A DNA stretch of 64,000 nt, from the NCBI GenBank assembly GCA_963807045.1, contig CAWDZL010000002.1, positions 2,864,519-2,928,518 on the forward strand, read 5' to 3'. Position numbers and translations under genes: made by a program. Shown here one piece after another: positions 37,581 through 45,954 of the stretch. How positions within the stretch are numbered: the first letter of the stretch is position 1; each line of letters begins with the position of its first letter. This DNA is from Actinotalea sp963807045 (lineage in GTDB: Bacteria; Actinomycetota; Actinomycetes; Actinomycetales; Cellulomonadaceae). Below the pieces are notes generated by a model that ran no database searches, had not been told where the DNA came from, and was given only the letters and a program-made list of their open reading frames with translations.

Positions 37581-39218
37581 ATGACCGAGCAGGTGACCCA
37601 CGAGGTGCCCGAGCCGATGGACCCGGCCGACGGTGCCGAGCACAGTCCAGGGGGCGGCGCGGCCCTGCGCTGGCCCGCGATGGCCACGCTGGCGCTGGGC
37701 GTGTCCCTGGTGATCATGGATGCGACGATCGTCAACGTCGCGCTTCCCGTGGTGATCGAGGACATCGGCCTCAGCGCGTCGGGTGCGCAGTGGATGAACG
37801 CCGTCTACTCGCTCGTCTTCGCCTCGCTCATGCTCACGGTAGGCCGGATCGGCGACACGTTCGGTCGCCGCCGGCTCTACGCCGTCGGGCTGGTCGTCTT
37901 CATGGTCGCCAGCGGCGTCGCGGGCCTGGCCGCCACCCCGGCCGTCCTGGTGGGCGCGCGCGTCGTCCAGGGCCTCGGCGCGGCCATGGTGCTGCCGAGC
38001 ACGTTGTCGACGCTCAACGCCATGTTCTCCGGGCGCGAGCGGGGGATCGCCTTCGCGATCTGGGGCTCCACCATCGGAGGCATGGCGGCGCTGGGCCCGC
38101 TCGTCGGCGGCTGGCTCGCCACCGACGTGTCGTGGCGCTGGGCGTTCTGGCTCAACATCCCGTTCGGGCTGCTGACGCTCGTCGGCATCCGTCGCACACT
38201 CGTCGAGACGCGCGACCCCAGCCTGGCCCGTGGCCTCGACCTCGGCGGCGTCGCGCTGTCCGCCCTGGGCATCGGCGGCATCGTGTTCGGCCTGATCGAG
38301 GGCCAGTACTACGGCTGGTGGGCGCAGGACTCCGGCGCGTTGTCGCCGGTCCCGGTGGCGCTCGCGCTCGGTGCGGCGCTCCTTGCGGCCTTCGTGCCGT
38401 ACGAGCAGAGCCGGGTGCGGCGCGGGCGCGTCGCACTGGTGGACCTGGGCCTGCTGCGCATCCCCTCGTTCAGGTACGGCGTCGTGGCGGCGCTCGTCGT
38501 GGCGCTGGGGGAGTTCGGCCTGCTCTTCACCCTGCCGCTCCTGCTCGAGGGTGCGCTCGGCTACTCGGCGTTGGGCGCCGGCGCCCTGCTCGTGTGGCTG
38601 GCTCTCGGCACGTTCGTGATCTCCGGCGCGACGCCGCACCTCACCGCCGCGATCGGTCAGCGCGCCGTCGTGCGCATCGGCCTGCTGCTCGAGACCGTTG
38701 CCGTCGGGGTGCTCGCGCTCGTCCTGTCGCGCGACGTCCAGGGCTGGGTGCTCGGCGTGGACCTGTTCGTCTACGGCGTCGGCGTGGGGATGGCGACGGC
38801 GCAGCTCACGGCCGTGATCCTCTCGCGCGTCCCGGTGGCCGAGTCCGGCCAGGCGTCCGGCTTCCAGACGACGGTCCGCCAGCTCGGGTCCGCGCTCGGG
38901 GTCGCGCTGCTCGGCGGCCTGCTCATCGGTCAGCTCACGACCATGACGACCGACCGGCTCGCGGCGGCCGGCGTGAACGCGGACGGGCGCGCGCCCATCG
39001 TCGAGGTCGTGCACGACAGCGTGGGTGCTGCGATCCCGGCGCTGGCTGCGAACCCGGCGACGGCGTCAGCGGCCGACGGCGCGGCGGCAGCCCTCGTGGA
39101 CGCCAGCCGGGTCACGACCGGGGTGGCCGCCGGGGTGCTCGCATTGGGTCTCCTCGCGACGCTCGCCCTGCCCTCCGACGCCGGCGTGCCGCGCGCTGCT
39201 CGACGTCGGGCGAGGTAG
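37581..39218 (+). CDS. MFS drug exporter, DHA2/EmrB type
   Basis: 545-aa major facilitator with about 14 hydrophobic helices. Motif D1-like LVIMDATIVNVALPVVIEDIG in TM1 and motif A GRIGDTFGRRRLYAVG between TM2 and TM3 place it in the 14-TMS multidrug group. A large C-terminal extracytoplasmic stretch (LTTMTTDRLAAAGVNADGRA) precedes the last helix. ATG start with GAGAGAGG upstream. Probably induced by its substrate through the divergent TetR gene. Substrate unknown. Confidence 0.87.
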   Translation: MTEQVTHEVPEPMDPADGAEHSPGGGAALRWPAMATLALGVSLVIMDATIVNVALPVVIEDIGLSASGAQWMNAVYSLVFASLMLTVGRIGDTFGRRRLYAVGLVVFMVASGVAGLAATPAVLVGARVVQGLGAAMVLPSTLSTLNAMFSGRERGIAFAIWGSTIGGMAALGPLVGGWLATDVSWRWAFWLNIPFGLLTLVGIRRTLVETRDPSLARGLDLGGVALSALGIGGIVFGLIEGQYYGWWAQDSGALSPVPVALALGAALLAAFVPYEQSRVRRGRVALVDLGLLRIPSFRYGVVAALVVALGEFGLLFTLPLLLEGALGYSALGAGALLVWLALGTFVISGATPHLTAAIGQRAVVRIGLLLETVAVGVLALVLSRDVQGWVLGVDLFVYGVGVGMATAQLTAVILSRVPVAESGQASGFQTTVRQLGSALGVALLGGLLIGQLTTMTTDRLAAAGVNADGRAPIVEVVHDSVGAAIPALAANPATASAADGAAAALVDASRVTTGVAAGVLALGLLATLALPSDAGVPRAARRRAR

Positions 39219-39242
39219 CGCGGCCTCGGTTCGAGCGTCCGC

Positions 39243-39275
39243 CCGCCCTGCGAACAACAGTTGCGCGCAGGGCGG
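39243..39275 (+). terminator. Hairpin terminator after the MFS gene
   Basis: CCGCCCTGCG pairs with CGCAGGGCGG (10 bp), 13-base loop, 25 bases after the MFS stop. Confidence 0.65.
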
Positions 39276-39431
39276 CCGGATGCGCGCACCGGCGTTCTCA
39301 CCCGAGGTTGTGCCCAGGTTCTCTGAGGAAAGGTCCTTGGTCCCGCGCCAACACGCGCGTCCGGCCTGCCAGTATCGGTGCATGGACGTGCGCGATGGCG
39401 CGCACGGTCGACCCAGGAGGTGGACCCGTAC

Positions 39432-39743
39432 ATGTCCGAGACAACGGAGACTGTGTGCCACTGGGAAAAGGTCCAGCGCCAGTGGAAGTGGGAGTGGGTC
39501 AGCTACAACTGCCACACCACCGGCGTGTTCTGGACCACCAGCGACCCTCGCGGCTCGACCGAGCTCCTCGAGGACGCGACACCCGCTCATGAACCACCCG
39601 ACCTCACGCTCGACGTGAGCTTCGGCAGCAGTTGGCAGCCGGTCTCCGGCACTGGTCACAACGTCGTCGTCGAGTCCGTCGACCTCCCCGCGGGCGTGGT
39701 GCCTGCCGGAGAGGGCTGGCGGGTCGCAGAGCTCGCCCGCTGA
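39432..39743 (+). CDS. Small hypothetical protein, Trp/Cys-rich N terminus
   Basis: 103 aa, not recognised. The N-terminal third is aromatic (VCHWEKVQRQWKWEWVSYNC). The rest looks like a compact beta domain (LDVSFGSSWQPVSGTGHNVV). No signal peptide or TM. Preceded by a strong AGGAGG at about 39,417 and followed by a terminator, so it is a stand-alone gene. It is the last chromosomal gene before the tRNA fragment. Confidence 0.55.
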   Translation: MSETTETVCHWEKVQRQWKWEWVSYNCHTTGVFWTTSDPRGSTELLEDATPAHEPPDLTLDVSFGSSWQPVSGTGHNVVVESVDLPAGVVPAGEGWRVAELAR

Positions 39744-39756
39744 CGTTCGACGCGAG

Positions 39757-39789
39757 AGCCCCTGCCCGCGGACCCCGCGGGCGGGGGCT
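39757..39789 (+). terminator. Hairpin terminator
   Basis: AGCCCCTGCCCGCG pairs with CGCGGGCGGGGGCT (14 bp with one T-G wobble), loop GACCC, then TTCAC. It lies 14 bases after the stop of the small hypothetical gene. Confidence 0.75.
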
Positions 39790-39840
39790 TCACGCTCTCC
39801 GGAGGTCGTCGCGCCTCTGCGCCGACCCGGACATGGCGAA

Positions 39841-39860
39841 GGCCCCGCCGAAGCGGGGCC
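39841..39860 (-). terminator. Terminator of the original tRNA-Asn gene
   Basis: GGCCCCGC-TTCG-GCGGGGCC on the minus strand, 21 bases after the CCA end of the tRNA fragment. Its presence shows that the fragment at 39,881 is the original chromosomal 3' end of the tRNA gene. Confidence 0.7.
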
Positions 39861-39880
39861 TGACCTGGTGTGCTGGGGTG

Positions 39881-39920
39881 TGGCTCCCGCGATTGGACTC
39901 GAACCAATAACCGTCCGGTT
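39881..39920 (-). tRNA. Displaced 3' half of tRNA-Asn (left attachment site)
   Basis: Read on the minus strand: anticodon-stem 3' arm ACCGGA, variable CGGTT, T-arm ATTGG-TTCGAGT-CCAAT, acceptor strand CGCGGGA, discriminator G, encoded CCA. Homology to a tRNA stops at the anticodon loop; no D-arm or 5' acceptor strand follows. This matches integration by a tyrosine recombinase in the anticodon loop. The Asn identity rests on the T-arm/discriminator pattern and is likely, not proven. Confidence 0.75.
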
Positions 39921-40002
39921 CCACGACGGCCCAGGTCATCGACCTGCACGCCGAGCGTATCGCGCGCCGTTCTGGCCGCGTTGAGCGGGCGGCGGCCGCG
40001 GC

Positions 40003-40269
40003 ATGAACGGCCCCTACGCCACGGAGAGCGAGGCGCGCGGCGAGGCGCGGCGACTGGCCGATGAGGTCAACGACCGTGCCCGCCGCCTTCGTCGGGACGA
40101 GTCGGCAACGGTGATGGACGCCGCGCGAGCGATCTTCGTCACTGCGCTGGACGGGATCGAGCTCGGCGCCTACGACCAGCGGATCGTGGACTGGCTCGCT
40201 ACGTGGGAGCCCGCGACCCTCGTGGTGCTCGGCGGGATCGTCGAGCGGGCGAAGGCGGTGCAGCCATGA
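40003..40269 (+). CDS. Small phage-type hypothetical protein
   Basis: 88 aa, probably all-helical, cytoplasmic. Charged N half (ESEARGEARRLADEVNDRAR) and C-terminal DWLATWEPATLVVLGGIVERA. Proteins of this size and style are frequent in actinobacterial phages; no function known. Its stop overlaps the next ATG (ATGA). Confidence 0.6.
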   Translation: MNGPYATESEARGEARRLADEVNDRARRLRRDESATVMDAARAIFVTALDGIELGAYDQRIVDWLATWEPATLVVLGGIVERAKAVQP

Positions 40270-40361
40270 CCCCGTTCAGCGACTACGTGCTGGCCTTCCT
40301 GCGCAACGACGCGGCATGGACGGGCACCGCGTCCGACCCGACGCCCGAGGTGCCCCGATGA
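40266..40361 (+). CDS. 31-aa coupled ORF
   Basis: MTPFSDYVLAFLRNDAAW followed by a Pro/Thr tail. ATGA overlap with the gene before and overlap with the ATG of the gene after (40358). The double overlap suggests a real translated ORF. Function unknown. Confidence 0.4.
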   Translation: MTPFSDYVLAFLRNDAAWTGTASDPTPEVPR

Positions 40362-40582
40362 TCCGGGCCCTCGTGCTGCTGCTGGCCCTCGCCGGCGCCG
40401 TCGACCCTGCAGACCCGGCGACGTGGCCGGTCTGCCAGCCTGAGTTCGGTGTCACCACCTCGTGCTACAGCGGCGTGCAGCTGCCTGAGGAGACCATCGG
40501 GCGCCAGATCGAGCCCGTCGAGCCGGTCGCGCCGTCGGTTCCCGCCGCTCCGGCGCCCGCAGCGCCGACCTACACCGGTTGA
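40358..40582 (+). CDS. Small secreted or anchored protein
   Basis: 74 aa. N-terminal signal-like helix IRALVLLLALAGAVDPAD, a small Cys-containing middle (PVCQPEFGVTTSCYSG) and a Pro/Ala C-terminal tail. Start overlaps the preceding stop (CGATGA). Third gene of a small coupled set ahead of the integrase. Confidence 0.5.
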   Translation: MIRALVLLLALAGAVDPADPATWPVCQPEFGVTTSCYSGVQLPEETIGRQIEPVEPVAPSVPAAPAPAAPTYTG

Positions 40583-40686
40583 GGGTTACACGTTTGCGCA
40601 GGTAGAACGCCCGGGTCCCATGCCGACCAGCGTCGGGCGTGCCGATCTCTCCATCGTTCCAGAACGACGCGAGGAAGGTCCCCCCG

Positions 40687-41472
40687 ATGTCTTGGCCCAC
40701 GGCCACGGCCGCCTACCGAACCGCTCTACATGCCGCCGGGCGATCGCCCGGAACCGTCCGGCTGCACCTGCACTACCTGCGCCACGTGGCGCGGTTCGTG
40801 CCCGAGCCGTGGGAAGCCACGCTGGCGCAGCTGACGGAGGCGCTCGGCGCCGATCCGGACTGGAAGCCGGAGACACGCAAGAGCTGCCGATCAACGATCG
40901 CGGCGTTCTACCGATGGGCACACCTGGCCGGCTACATCGACGACGACCCTGCACTACGGCTGCCGGTCGTCAAGGTCCCGCGTGGCGTGCCACGGCCGGC
41001 ACCCGACGTCGCCTTTGACGCCGCGTTGGCTGACGCCGATCCGAGGACGCGCCTGATGCTGCTACTCGCGGCGAAGATGGGCCTTCGAGTCTCTGAGGTC
41101 GCCCGCGTGCACTCCGACGACCTCGTGGCAGGCGTGCTCTTCGTGACCGGCAAGGGCGGCGCCACGCGACCGGTGCCCGTCGTTGACGTCGAGTTGGCCC
41201 GCGCGATTGCGGCCGCCGGTGGCTTCCTCTTTCCCGGGCATGTCGACGGCCACCTAGCCCCGGGCACCGTCACGAAGATCCTCAGTCGAGCGCTTCCCGG
41301 CCGATGGACCGGCCACACGCTCCGGCACAGGTTCGCCACCCGCTCGAACACCGAACACCCCGACCTTCTGGCGCTTCAGCAGGTCATGGGCCACGCCCGG
41401 CCGGAGACCACCCAGCGATACACGTTCGTCTCCGTCGCAGCGTTGCGGGCGGTGGTCGAGGCCGCCGCCTAG
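40687..41472 (+). CDS. int: Tyrosine recombinase/integrase of element A
   Basis: 261 aa, a compact two-domain phage integrase. The N-terminal core-binding SAM-like domain is AYRTALHAAGRSPGTVRLHL ... FYRWAHLAGYIDDDPA. Catalytic residues: Arg in KMGLRVSEVAR (~131), HTLRHRFAT (His and Arg, ~209), MGHARPETTQRY (His ~236, Tyr ~244). It lacks the N-terminal arm-binding domain of long phage integrases. ATG start with GAGGAAGG upstream. It presumably recombines at the tRNA-Asn anticodon loop 0.8 kb away. Confidence 0.93.
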   Translation: MSWPTATAAYRTALHAAGRSPGTVRLHLHYLRHVARFVPEPWEATLAQLTEALGADPDWKPETRKSCRSTIAAFYRWAHLAGYIDDDPALRLPVVKVPRGVPRPAPDVAFDAALADADPRTRLMLLLAAKMGLRVSEVARVHSDDLVAGVLFVTGKGGATRPVPVVDVELARAIAAAGGFLFPGHVDGHLAPGTVTKILSRALPGRWTGHTLRHRFATRSNTEHPDLLALQQVMGHARPETTQRYTFVSVAALRAVVEAAA

Positions 41473-41750
41473 TCGTTGTCGCTGCCCACGGCCTCCAGGA
41501 GGATTCCCGAGACCCGGGAGACCGTGACGCGGGCCGCGGCGGCGACGGCGCGCTGACTCATGCCGGCGTCGACGGCTGCGACGACCAGCTGGTTCCGCAG
41601 CTCGACGGCGGCGTGGTAGGCGTCTTCGGCGTCTTCAGCGGCCGCGGCGGCCGCCTCCAGCCGGGGTTTCATGTCGGTGAGCACCGGTTGCGGCACGCTG
41701 ACCAGCCCCTTCGGGTCGGTGCTCACCCCGGTGAGCGGCGTGGTCCACAC
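41469..41750 (-). CDS. Small HTH protein, candidate excision or regulatory factor
   Basis: 93 aa. A helical, Ala/Glu-rich N half, then an HTH-like DAGMSQRAVAAAARVTVSRV segment near residue 63-82. It converges on the integrase with a 4-base stop overlap. Small DNA-binding genes next to an integrase often serve as excisionase or repressor; that role is inference. The start may instead be the ATG at 41672. Confidence 0.55.
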   Translation of the reverse strand: MWTTPLTGVSTDPKGLVSVPQPVLTDMKPRLEAAAAAAEDAEDAYHAAVELRNQLVVAAVDAGMSQRAVAAAARVTVSRVSGILLEAVGSDND

Positions 41751-41832
41751 GGGTGAACCTGCCGCTCCGATAGGTGAACACGCTGCGCTGTTCTCTTACG
41801 TGAACACCCGGCCCCGGGCCGACTGTATCCGG

Positions 41833-42312
41833 GTGAGCACCCCGAAGAGGTCCGTGCGCGTGCGCGGCACGTGTCGCGCCGGCCACGTGACCGAAGCGAC
41901 GTCGACCCCGGGCCGGCTGACCTGGGAGGGCGACTGCTCCCACCCCGGATGCGCCCTACGCGTGAAGGCGCGCCGCATCCCCGCCGACGTGCCGCCGGCC
42001 CCACCGGCGGCCACCGCTGCGCCCGCAGACCCGGGCGAGGACGACCCCTACCGCGTGCGAGAGGTGAAGAGCTATGGCCCGAGCAAGCATGCCCAGCGTC
42101 GAGGACCTGAGGTCCGGCGGCGACCCGCTGACGTTCCTGCCGCCGAGCCAGTCGGAGAGCCTGAGCACGAGCCCGAGCGACCTCCCGGCGGACAGGGAGA
42201 CGGGACCCGAGTCGACGGACCCCTGGCTTTCGGAGGTCGACCCGAGCGACACGCTCGACGAGAGCGCCCCGACGTCGGCCGCCCGGACTTCCTCACGGGC
42301 ATCCTCGGCTGA
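41833..42312 (+). CDS. Zinc-ribbon-like small protein with uncertain C terminus
   Basis: 159 aa as read. The first ~55 residues resemble a small zinc ribbon (GTCRAGH ... DCSHPGCALRVKAR). From 42074 on it overlaps another open frame that looks more natural, so the true C terminus may end near DDPYRVREV, with the rest a shadow or another frame error. Expressed from the gap shared with the minus-strand HTH gene at 41469. Confidence 0.4.
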   Translation: MSTPKRSVRVRGTCRAGHVTEATSTPGRLTWEGDCSHPGCALRVKARRIPADVPPAPPAATAAPADPGEDDPYRVREVKSYGPSKHAQRRGPEVRRRPADVPAAEPVGEPEHEPERPPGGQGDGTRVDGPLAFGGRPERHARRERPDVGRPDFLTGILG

Positions 42313-42717
42313 GGTAGCCGGCGCCGAGGTAGTCACCGCGCTGACGCGCGGGGGCGTCATCGCCGGCGGGGGCTGTTGCACGAGACCCTGGCCCGCGACG
42401 CCGCGGCCCAGGAGGCCAAGATGTGGCTCACGGACCAGATCGACGCGGAGAACATCGGGGACCCTCTCGCCCGGATCATCAACCGGCACAACCCGGTCGG
42501 CGACGTCGTGGGCGACACCGACGCCGGCGACGCGATCGCCGCGTTGGTCGGCCTCGGCGTCTACGCCTTCCGCCAGCTCGACCGGTGGCGCCAGGCCCGC
42601 CGGCTGCGTCGCCACCAGGCCGCCGTGCCGGCCGCTCAGGGCGCCCAGGACGTGCCCGGCGAGCCCGCAGACGCCGGCGAGACCACGCCGGCGTCCTGGT
42701 CCGGTCTGGCGGTGTGA
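42074..42717 (+). CDS. Viral protein with amphipathic C-half (frameshifted)
   Basis: About 214 aa when restored; function unknown. The N half is acidic and low-complexity (SVEDLRSGGDPLTFLPPSQS ... ESTDPWLSEVDPSD). The C half (GLLHETLARDAAAQEAKMWL, IGDPLARIINRHNPVGD, IAALVGLGVYAFRQLDRW) has a probable membrane-associated helix. The join needs one G restored in the run at 42368-42372. It lies immediately upstream of the ATPase cluster, with TGATG overlap to the next ORF. Confidence 0.5.
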
Positions 42718-42905
42718 TGGGCCGCCACAGCCGCCGCTGCCGGCGCGGGGTGATGCTCATCTACGGCCCGGGCGGGCCCTTCCCACCGCCCTTCTGCGGG
42801 GCCGTCACCCGGCATGGGCTCGACGCCGCCCGGGCCAGGGTTGCGCGCGCTGACGCCCGTGCGGCGCGTCGGGCCGCGCTCGGGTGGTACCGGAGGCACC
42901 GGTGA
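42717..42905 (+). CDS. 62-aa basic protein
   Basis: Very Arg/Ala-rich (RHSRRCRRGVMLIYGPGG, then ARARVARADARAARRAALGW). It overlaps the gene before by TGATG and the ATPase after by GTGA, so it is translated in the same chain. Possibly nucleic-acid binding by charge; otherwise unknown. Confidence 0.45.
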   Translation: MGRHSRRCRRGVMLIYGPGGPFPPPFCGAVTRHGLDAARARVARADARAARRAALGWYRRHR

Positions 42906-43655
42906 GCGAACGCACCACGCTGCGGGCCCCGGTCGACGATCGGGCCGAGGAGGCCGGCGACGTGCTGCCGGCCTTCGACGCCACCAAGCCGATGATCGCT
43001 TCGGCGTGGGGTCGCAAGGGGTCGGGCAAGAAGCTACTTCAACCGGCGTTTGTTCCGGTCCTGGCCCTACGACAAGCTCTGCATCGACGTCAACGGCAAC
43101 GCCGAGCCGGGTCCCGACGCCGAGCGCATCACGCTGGAGCAGGTCGGCCGGCGCTTCCCCGCTCCGCCGGCGCCGATGCCCGGCGGGCCGGCCCCCGGCC
43201 CGCGGAACCTGCACTGGCGCGCCGACCCGGGGTCGCCCACCTACGACGACGACCTGGACCGCGCCGTAGGTATGGCGCTGTTCCCGCAGGCGCACCGCAC
43301 GCTGGTGTGGTGCGGGGAGGTCGGGGAGTTCATGCCGTCCGCGCAGCGCACCCGGCCCCACATGCGCCGGCTGCTCATGCAGAACCGGCACTACAGCGCC
43401 TCCGTCCTTTTCGACGGGCCCCGGCCGGCCAACGTGAACCCGCTCGTGCTCGCCCAGAGCGACGTCGTGGCGATCTTCACCCTGCCGAACCCCGACGACC
43501 GCGAGCGGATCGCCAAGGAGATCGGCTACGAACCCAAGCGGTTCCACGCCGAGTGCGCCGAGACCTGGCGCCGCGGGGATCACTGGTTCCTGCTGTGGGT
43601 GACCAAGGAACACGCGCTGTACCGGTGCCCGCCGCTGCCCCCGATGGACGAGTGA
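42902..43655 (+). CDS. A32/FtsK-HerA-type genome-packaging ATPase (frameshifted)
   Basis: ~250 aa, the size of packaging ATPases of tailless dsDNA viruses such as PRD1 P9. Walker A reads GRKGSGK[S] (~residue 38-45). The Walker B region is TLVWCGEVGEF. A downstream block MQNRHYSASVLFDG ... AQSDVVAIFTLPN resembles the family's sensor/arginine region. One extra A in CAAGAAGCTAC (~43,030) breaks the frame inside the P-loop: restoring it gives GSGKSYFNRRLFRSWPYDKL. The span is 3n+1. It would pump DNA into preformed capsids. Confidence 0.8.
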
Positions 43656-43667
43656 GAGGACCTTGAC

Positions 43668-43895
43668 GTGGCTCAAATGTCCAGCATGACCCAGGTGGAG
43701 CGGTTCAAGGTGAAGGGCGGGGAGGACCCCCGCGCGGCGGTCGTGGCCGCCCTGACGTCCGTGGTCAACGCCCTTCCGGCGCCAGACTCCGGGCGCTCGG
43801 CACGGGCCACCCTTAGTGCCTCGTGCCAGGTGGTGACCTTCGGCGAGCCTGGCTCCGGCGCGGAGTTCGAGGCCGTCGCGACCATCGGCTACTGA
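43668..43895 (+). CDS. Small beta-rich hypothetical protein
   Basis: 75 aa. MSSMTQVERFKVKGGEDPRA, then a helix and strands (ARATLSASCQVVTFGEPG). GTG start with GAGAGGA upstream, 12 bases after the ATPase stop. Unknown; by position it could be a virion or DNA-binding accessory protein. Confidence 0.5.
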   Translation: MAQMSSMTQVERFKVKGGEDPRAAVVAALTSVVNALPAPDSGRSARATLSASCQVVTFGEPGSGAEFEAVATIGY

Positions 43896-43993
43896 CCGCC
43901 GCCACCTCGAGCAACTGTCTCCGATGCGTGACAGATGCGCCGGCGCAACTGTACGGTTCGCGTGACAGTCGCTCGAGGTGGAAGGGGCCAGCG

Positions 43994-44245
43994 ATGGCGC
44001 AGCGTGCACGGGTGGAGTTCGTCGGCGGTCGACCGGACTTCGGCTGGTACCGAGACAGCCCGGCCAAGCCGGTCGTGGACGACCTCGCGGCCGCTGTCGC
44101 GGCCCAGCGCCTCGCCACGGCCCGGGTCGAACAACTCGTCAACGACGCCCGCCTAGCCGGCGTCTCATGGTCGGTGATCGGCTGGTGCCTCGGCGTCAGC
44201 CGGCAGACCGCCCACCGCATCTACGGCGGCCGCGCGCTGGTCTAG
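43994..44245 (+). CDS. Small HTH DNA-binding protein
   Basis: 83 aa. The C-terminal HTH VSWSVIGWCLGVSRQTAHRIYGG is clear. The N half holds a helix (DDLAAAVAAQRLATARVEQLVNDARLA, shown only in part by position ~31-55). The ATG follows GGAAGGGG. The 98-base gap upstream has a TACGGT -10-like box flanked by two GCGTGACAG direct repeats, which may be its operator. Confidence 0.6.
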   Translation: MAQRARVEFVGGRPDFGWYRDSPAKPVVDDLAAAVAAQRLATARVEQLVNDARLAGVSWSVIGWCLGVSRQTAHRIYGGRALV

Positions 44246-44253
44246 GCCGCATG

Positions 44254-44289
44254 ACGAAGGGGCCCCGGCGATCGCCGGGGCCCCTTCGT
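44254..44289. terminator. 17-bp bidirectional terminator in element A
   Basis: ACGAAGGGGCCCCGGCG pairs perfectly with CGCCGGGGCCCCTTCGT, loop AT. It sits between the convergent plus-strand HTH gene and the end of the long minus-strand operon, so it insulates both. Confidence 0.85.
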
Positions 44290-44296
44290 CGTGCGG

Positions 44297-45034
44297 TCAG
44301 CCCAGGAGGCCGGTCCCCTTGGCGTGGGCGCGGAGCCCTTCGTCCAGGTTGGTGATCTGGGCACGGTCGAGCGGCACGGCCGGCCCGTAGATGGTCTGCA
44401 TGGGGAAGAGCTGGTTGGTGTCGGGGACATGGGTCACCCCGGCCGGACCAACCAGGTAGTAGTCATGGGTGCCCTGTGCGTTCAGCTGACGGGCTACGAC
44501 GACGTACACGAGCTGCTCCCTTCGGCGGGTGGGCGCGGCCGCGGGTGCGGGCGCGGGCGTGGGTGCGGGCGGCGCGGTGATCCGGGCCGCGGCCGCCTCG
44601 ATCTGGGCGGGCGTGCCGTGCACGTAGTGGTGCATGGCGTCGCGGTACCCGGTGCGGTAGTCCCCGCCCCAAGCGACCGGGTAGCGGGCCTGCAGGCGGC
44701 GCAGCGCGGCGAGCTGGGCGAGCGTGAAGCCGCCGCGGGCGGGGTAGCGCCGGGTCCCGGTGCGCTTCTCCCAGGGGTGGTGGCCGCCGTTGATGTCCAG
44801 GGCCGTGCCGCTGAGGTGGTCCGAGCGCGGGTCACCACCGGCCGCGGCGTTGGCGGCCACCGAGCGGTGTCCGTACAGGGTCGCGATCGACTCCACCTCG
44901 CGGTGGAAGTCGCGAGCGAACGCGGCGAGCACGACAGCGACCGCGCCGCCGCGCACCCGTGCGACGCACCCGCCGGCGTCGATCGTGGTCACCTCGGAGG
45001 TCAGCGCGAGCGGCCATCCGTTGTAGGTCAGCAT
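44297..45034 (-). CDS. Muralytic peptidase, M15/VanY-like
   Basis: 245 aa. The catalytic module resembles D-Ala-D-Ala or L-Ala-D-Glu endopeptidases: SDHLSGTALDINGGHHPW holds the His/Asp zinc ligands, and the closing His is in DAMHHYVHGT. A Pro/Ala linker (APTPAPAPAAAPTRRR) joins a C-terminal ~75-residue domain (REQLVYVVVARQLNAQG ... DYYLVGPAGVTHVP). No signal peptide. Last gene of the structural operon, the position expected of an endolysin or entry enzyme. ATG after GAGAGGGGA. Confidence 0.72.
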   Translation of the reverse strand: MLTYNGWPLALTSEVTTIDAGGCVARVRGGAVAVVLAAFARDFHREVESIATLYGHRSVAANAAAGGDPRSDHLSGTALDINGGHHPWEKRTGTRRYPARGGFTLAQLAALRRLQARYPVAWGGDYRTGYRDAMHHYVHGTPAQIEAAAARITAPPAPTPAPAPAAAPTRRREQLVYVVVARQLNAQGTHDYYLVGPAGVTHVPDTNQLFPMQTIYGPAVPLDRAQITNLDEGLRAHAKGTGLLG

Positions 45035-45045
45035 TCGATCCCCTC

Positions 45046-45954
45046 TCACGATGCGGCTTCGTAGGCGACGTTCCACGTCATGACGTCGCCGTTGTTCCAG
45101 ACGAACGGGACGCCCGGGCCGAGCGCGGCCCCGCTGGCACGGCGCAGGTAGAACGTGGTGGCGGACGCGATCGTGGGAAAGACGATCTCCGTGCTCATCC
45201 CGGTGTCATTCGCGAGGCCTGTGCCGAGGCTGGCGAAGATCGAGTTGTAGGTTCCGGCGACGGCGACCGGGAGGCTGACCACGACGTTCCCGGTGACGAT
45301 CGAGCTCGTGCCAAGGGTGATCTGCCCGGAGGCGCGGATCGTGCGGCCGGTGCGGTTCCACCGCGCCGTCAGCGTCCCGTTGCCCAGGGTGATGCCGGAG
45401 AGGATCGGCACGTAGAACGCCCACGGGTTGCCGGTGATCTTCCCGCCGACGGCGAGGGAGCCGGGGACGTCAAGCCGGTCGGCGTCGAGCCGGGCGATCC
45501 GCTCCACCCCGCTGACCGCGGCGTAGTCCTGGTAGAGCACTAGGGCGGCCTCGCCAGCGGATCCGACGCCGCCGCGCAGCTCCAGGTACGGGAAGGCGTT
45601 CACGCCGTCCGCACGCCAGGCGCGCAGCCGCGCCGGGCCGTCAAAGTCGTTGTACAGGCGCACCTCACCCTGGCCGCCGGCGTGGTCGACCTCCACCCGG
45701 GGACCGGCGGCCGCGGTGCGCAGGGTCCCGCCGGTGATGATGGCGCCGAGGACCTGCCCGCAGAAGACCGCCTCCCCGCCCGTGAGGTCGGCCAGGACCG
45801 TGGTCCCGTCGTCTGCGTAGGCCCGCAGGCCGGCGGCGGTGATCTCCACCCGGGCGCCGTCGGGCGTGCCGGCAGTGATCACGACGCCGGGCGGCAGGGC
45901 GCCGCTGGTCAGATGCGCGGCCGAGAGCCGGGCCAGGGGGTTGCGAAAGCCCAT
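45046..45954 (-). CDS. Spike or receptor-binding-like protein
   Basis: 302 aa. The N part is a phage-type fibre stem (GFRNPLARLSAAHLTSGALP, then IITGGTLRTAAAGPRVEVDH with repeated strands). The middle RLDADRLDVPGSLAVGGKIT is fibre-like, and the C part is a beta-sandwich (FYVPILSGITLGNGTLTARW ... MTWNVAYEAAS). The style matches phage fibres and virion vertex spikes. Start overlaps the preceding stop (TGATG). Confidence 0.6.
   Translation of the reverse strand: MGFRNPLARLSAAHLTSGALPPGVVITAGTPDGARVEITAAGLRAYADDGTTVLADLTGGEAVFCGQVLGAIITGGTLRTAAAGPRVEVDHAGGQGEVRLYNDFDGPARLRAWRADGVNAFPYLELRGGVGSAGEAALVLYQDYAAVSGVERIARLDADRLDVPGSLAVGGKITGNPWAFYVPILSGITLGNGTLTARWNRTGRTIRASGQITLGTSSIVTGNVVVSLPVAVAGTYNSIFASLGTGLANDTGMSTEIVFPTIASATTFYLRRASGAALGPGVPFVWNNGDVMTWNVAYEAAS

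Noticed and set aside
39870..40064. Plus-strand ORF reading TRTNNRPVPRR
   Set aside because: It is the reverse translation of the tRNA-Asn fragment, a common annotation artefact.
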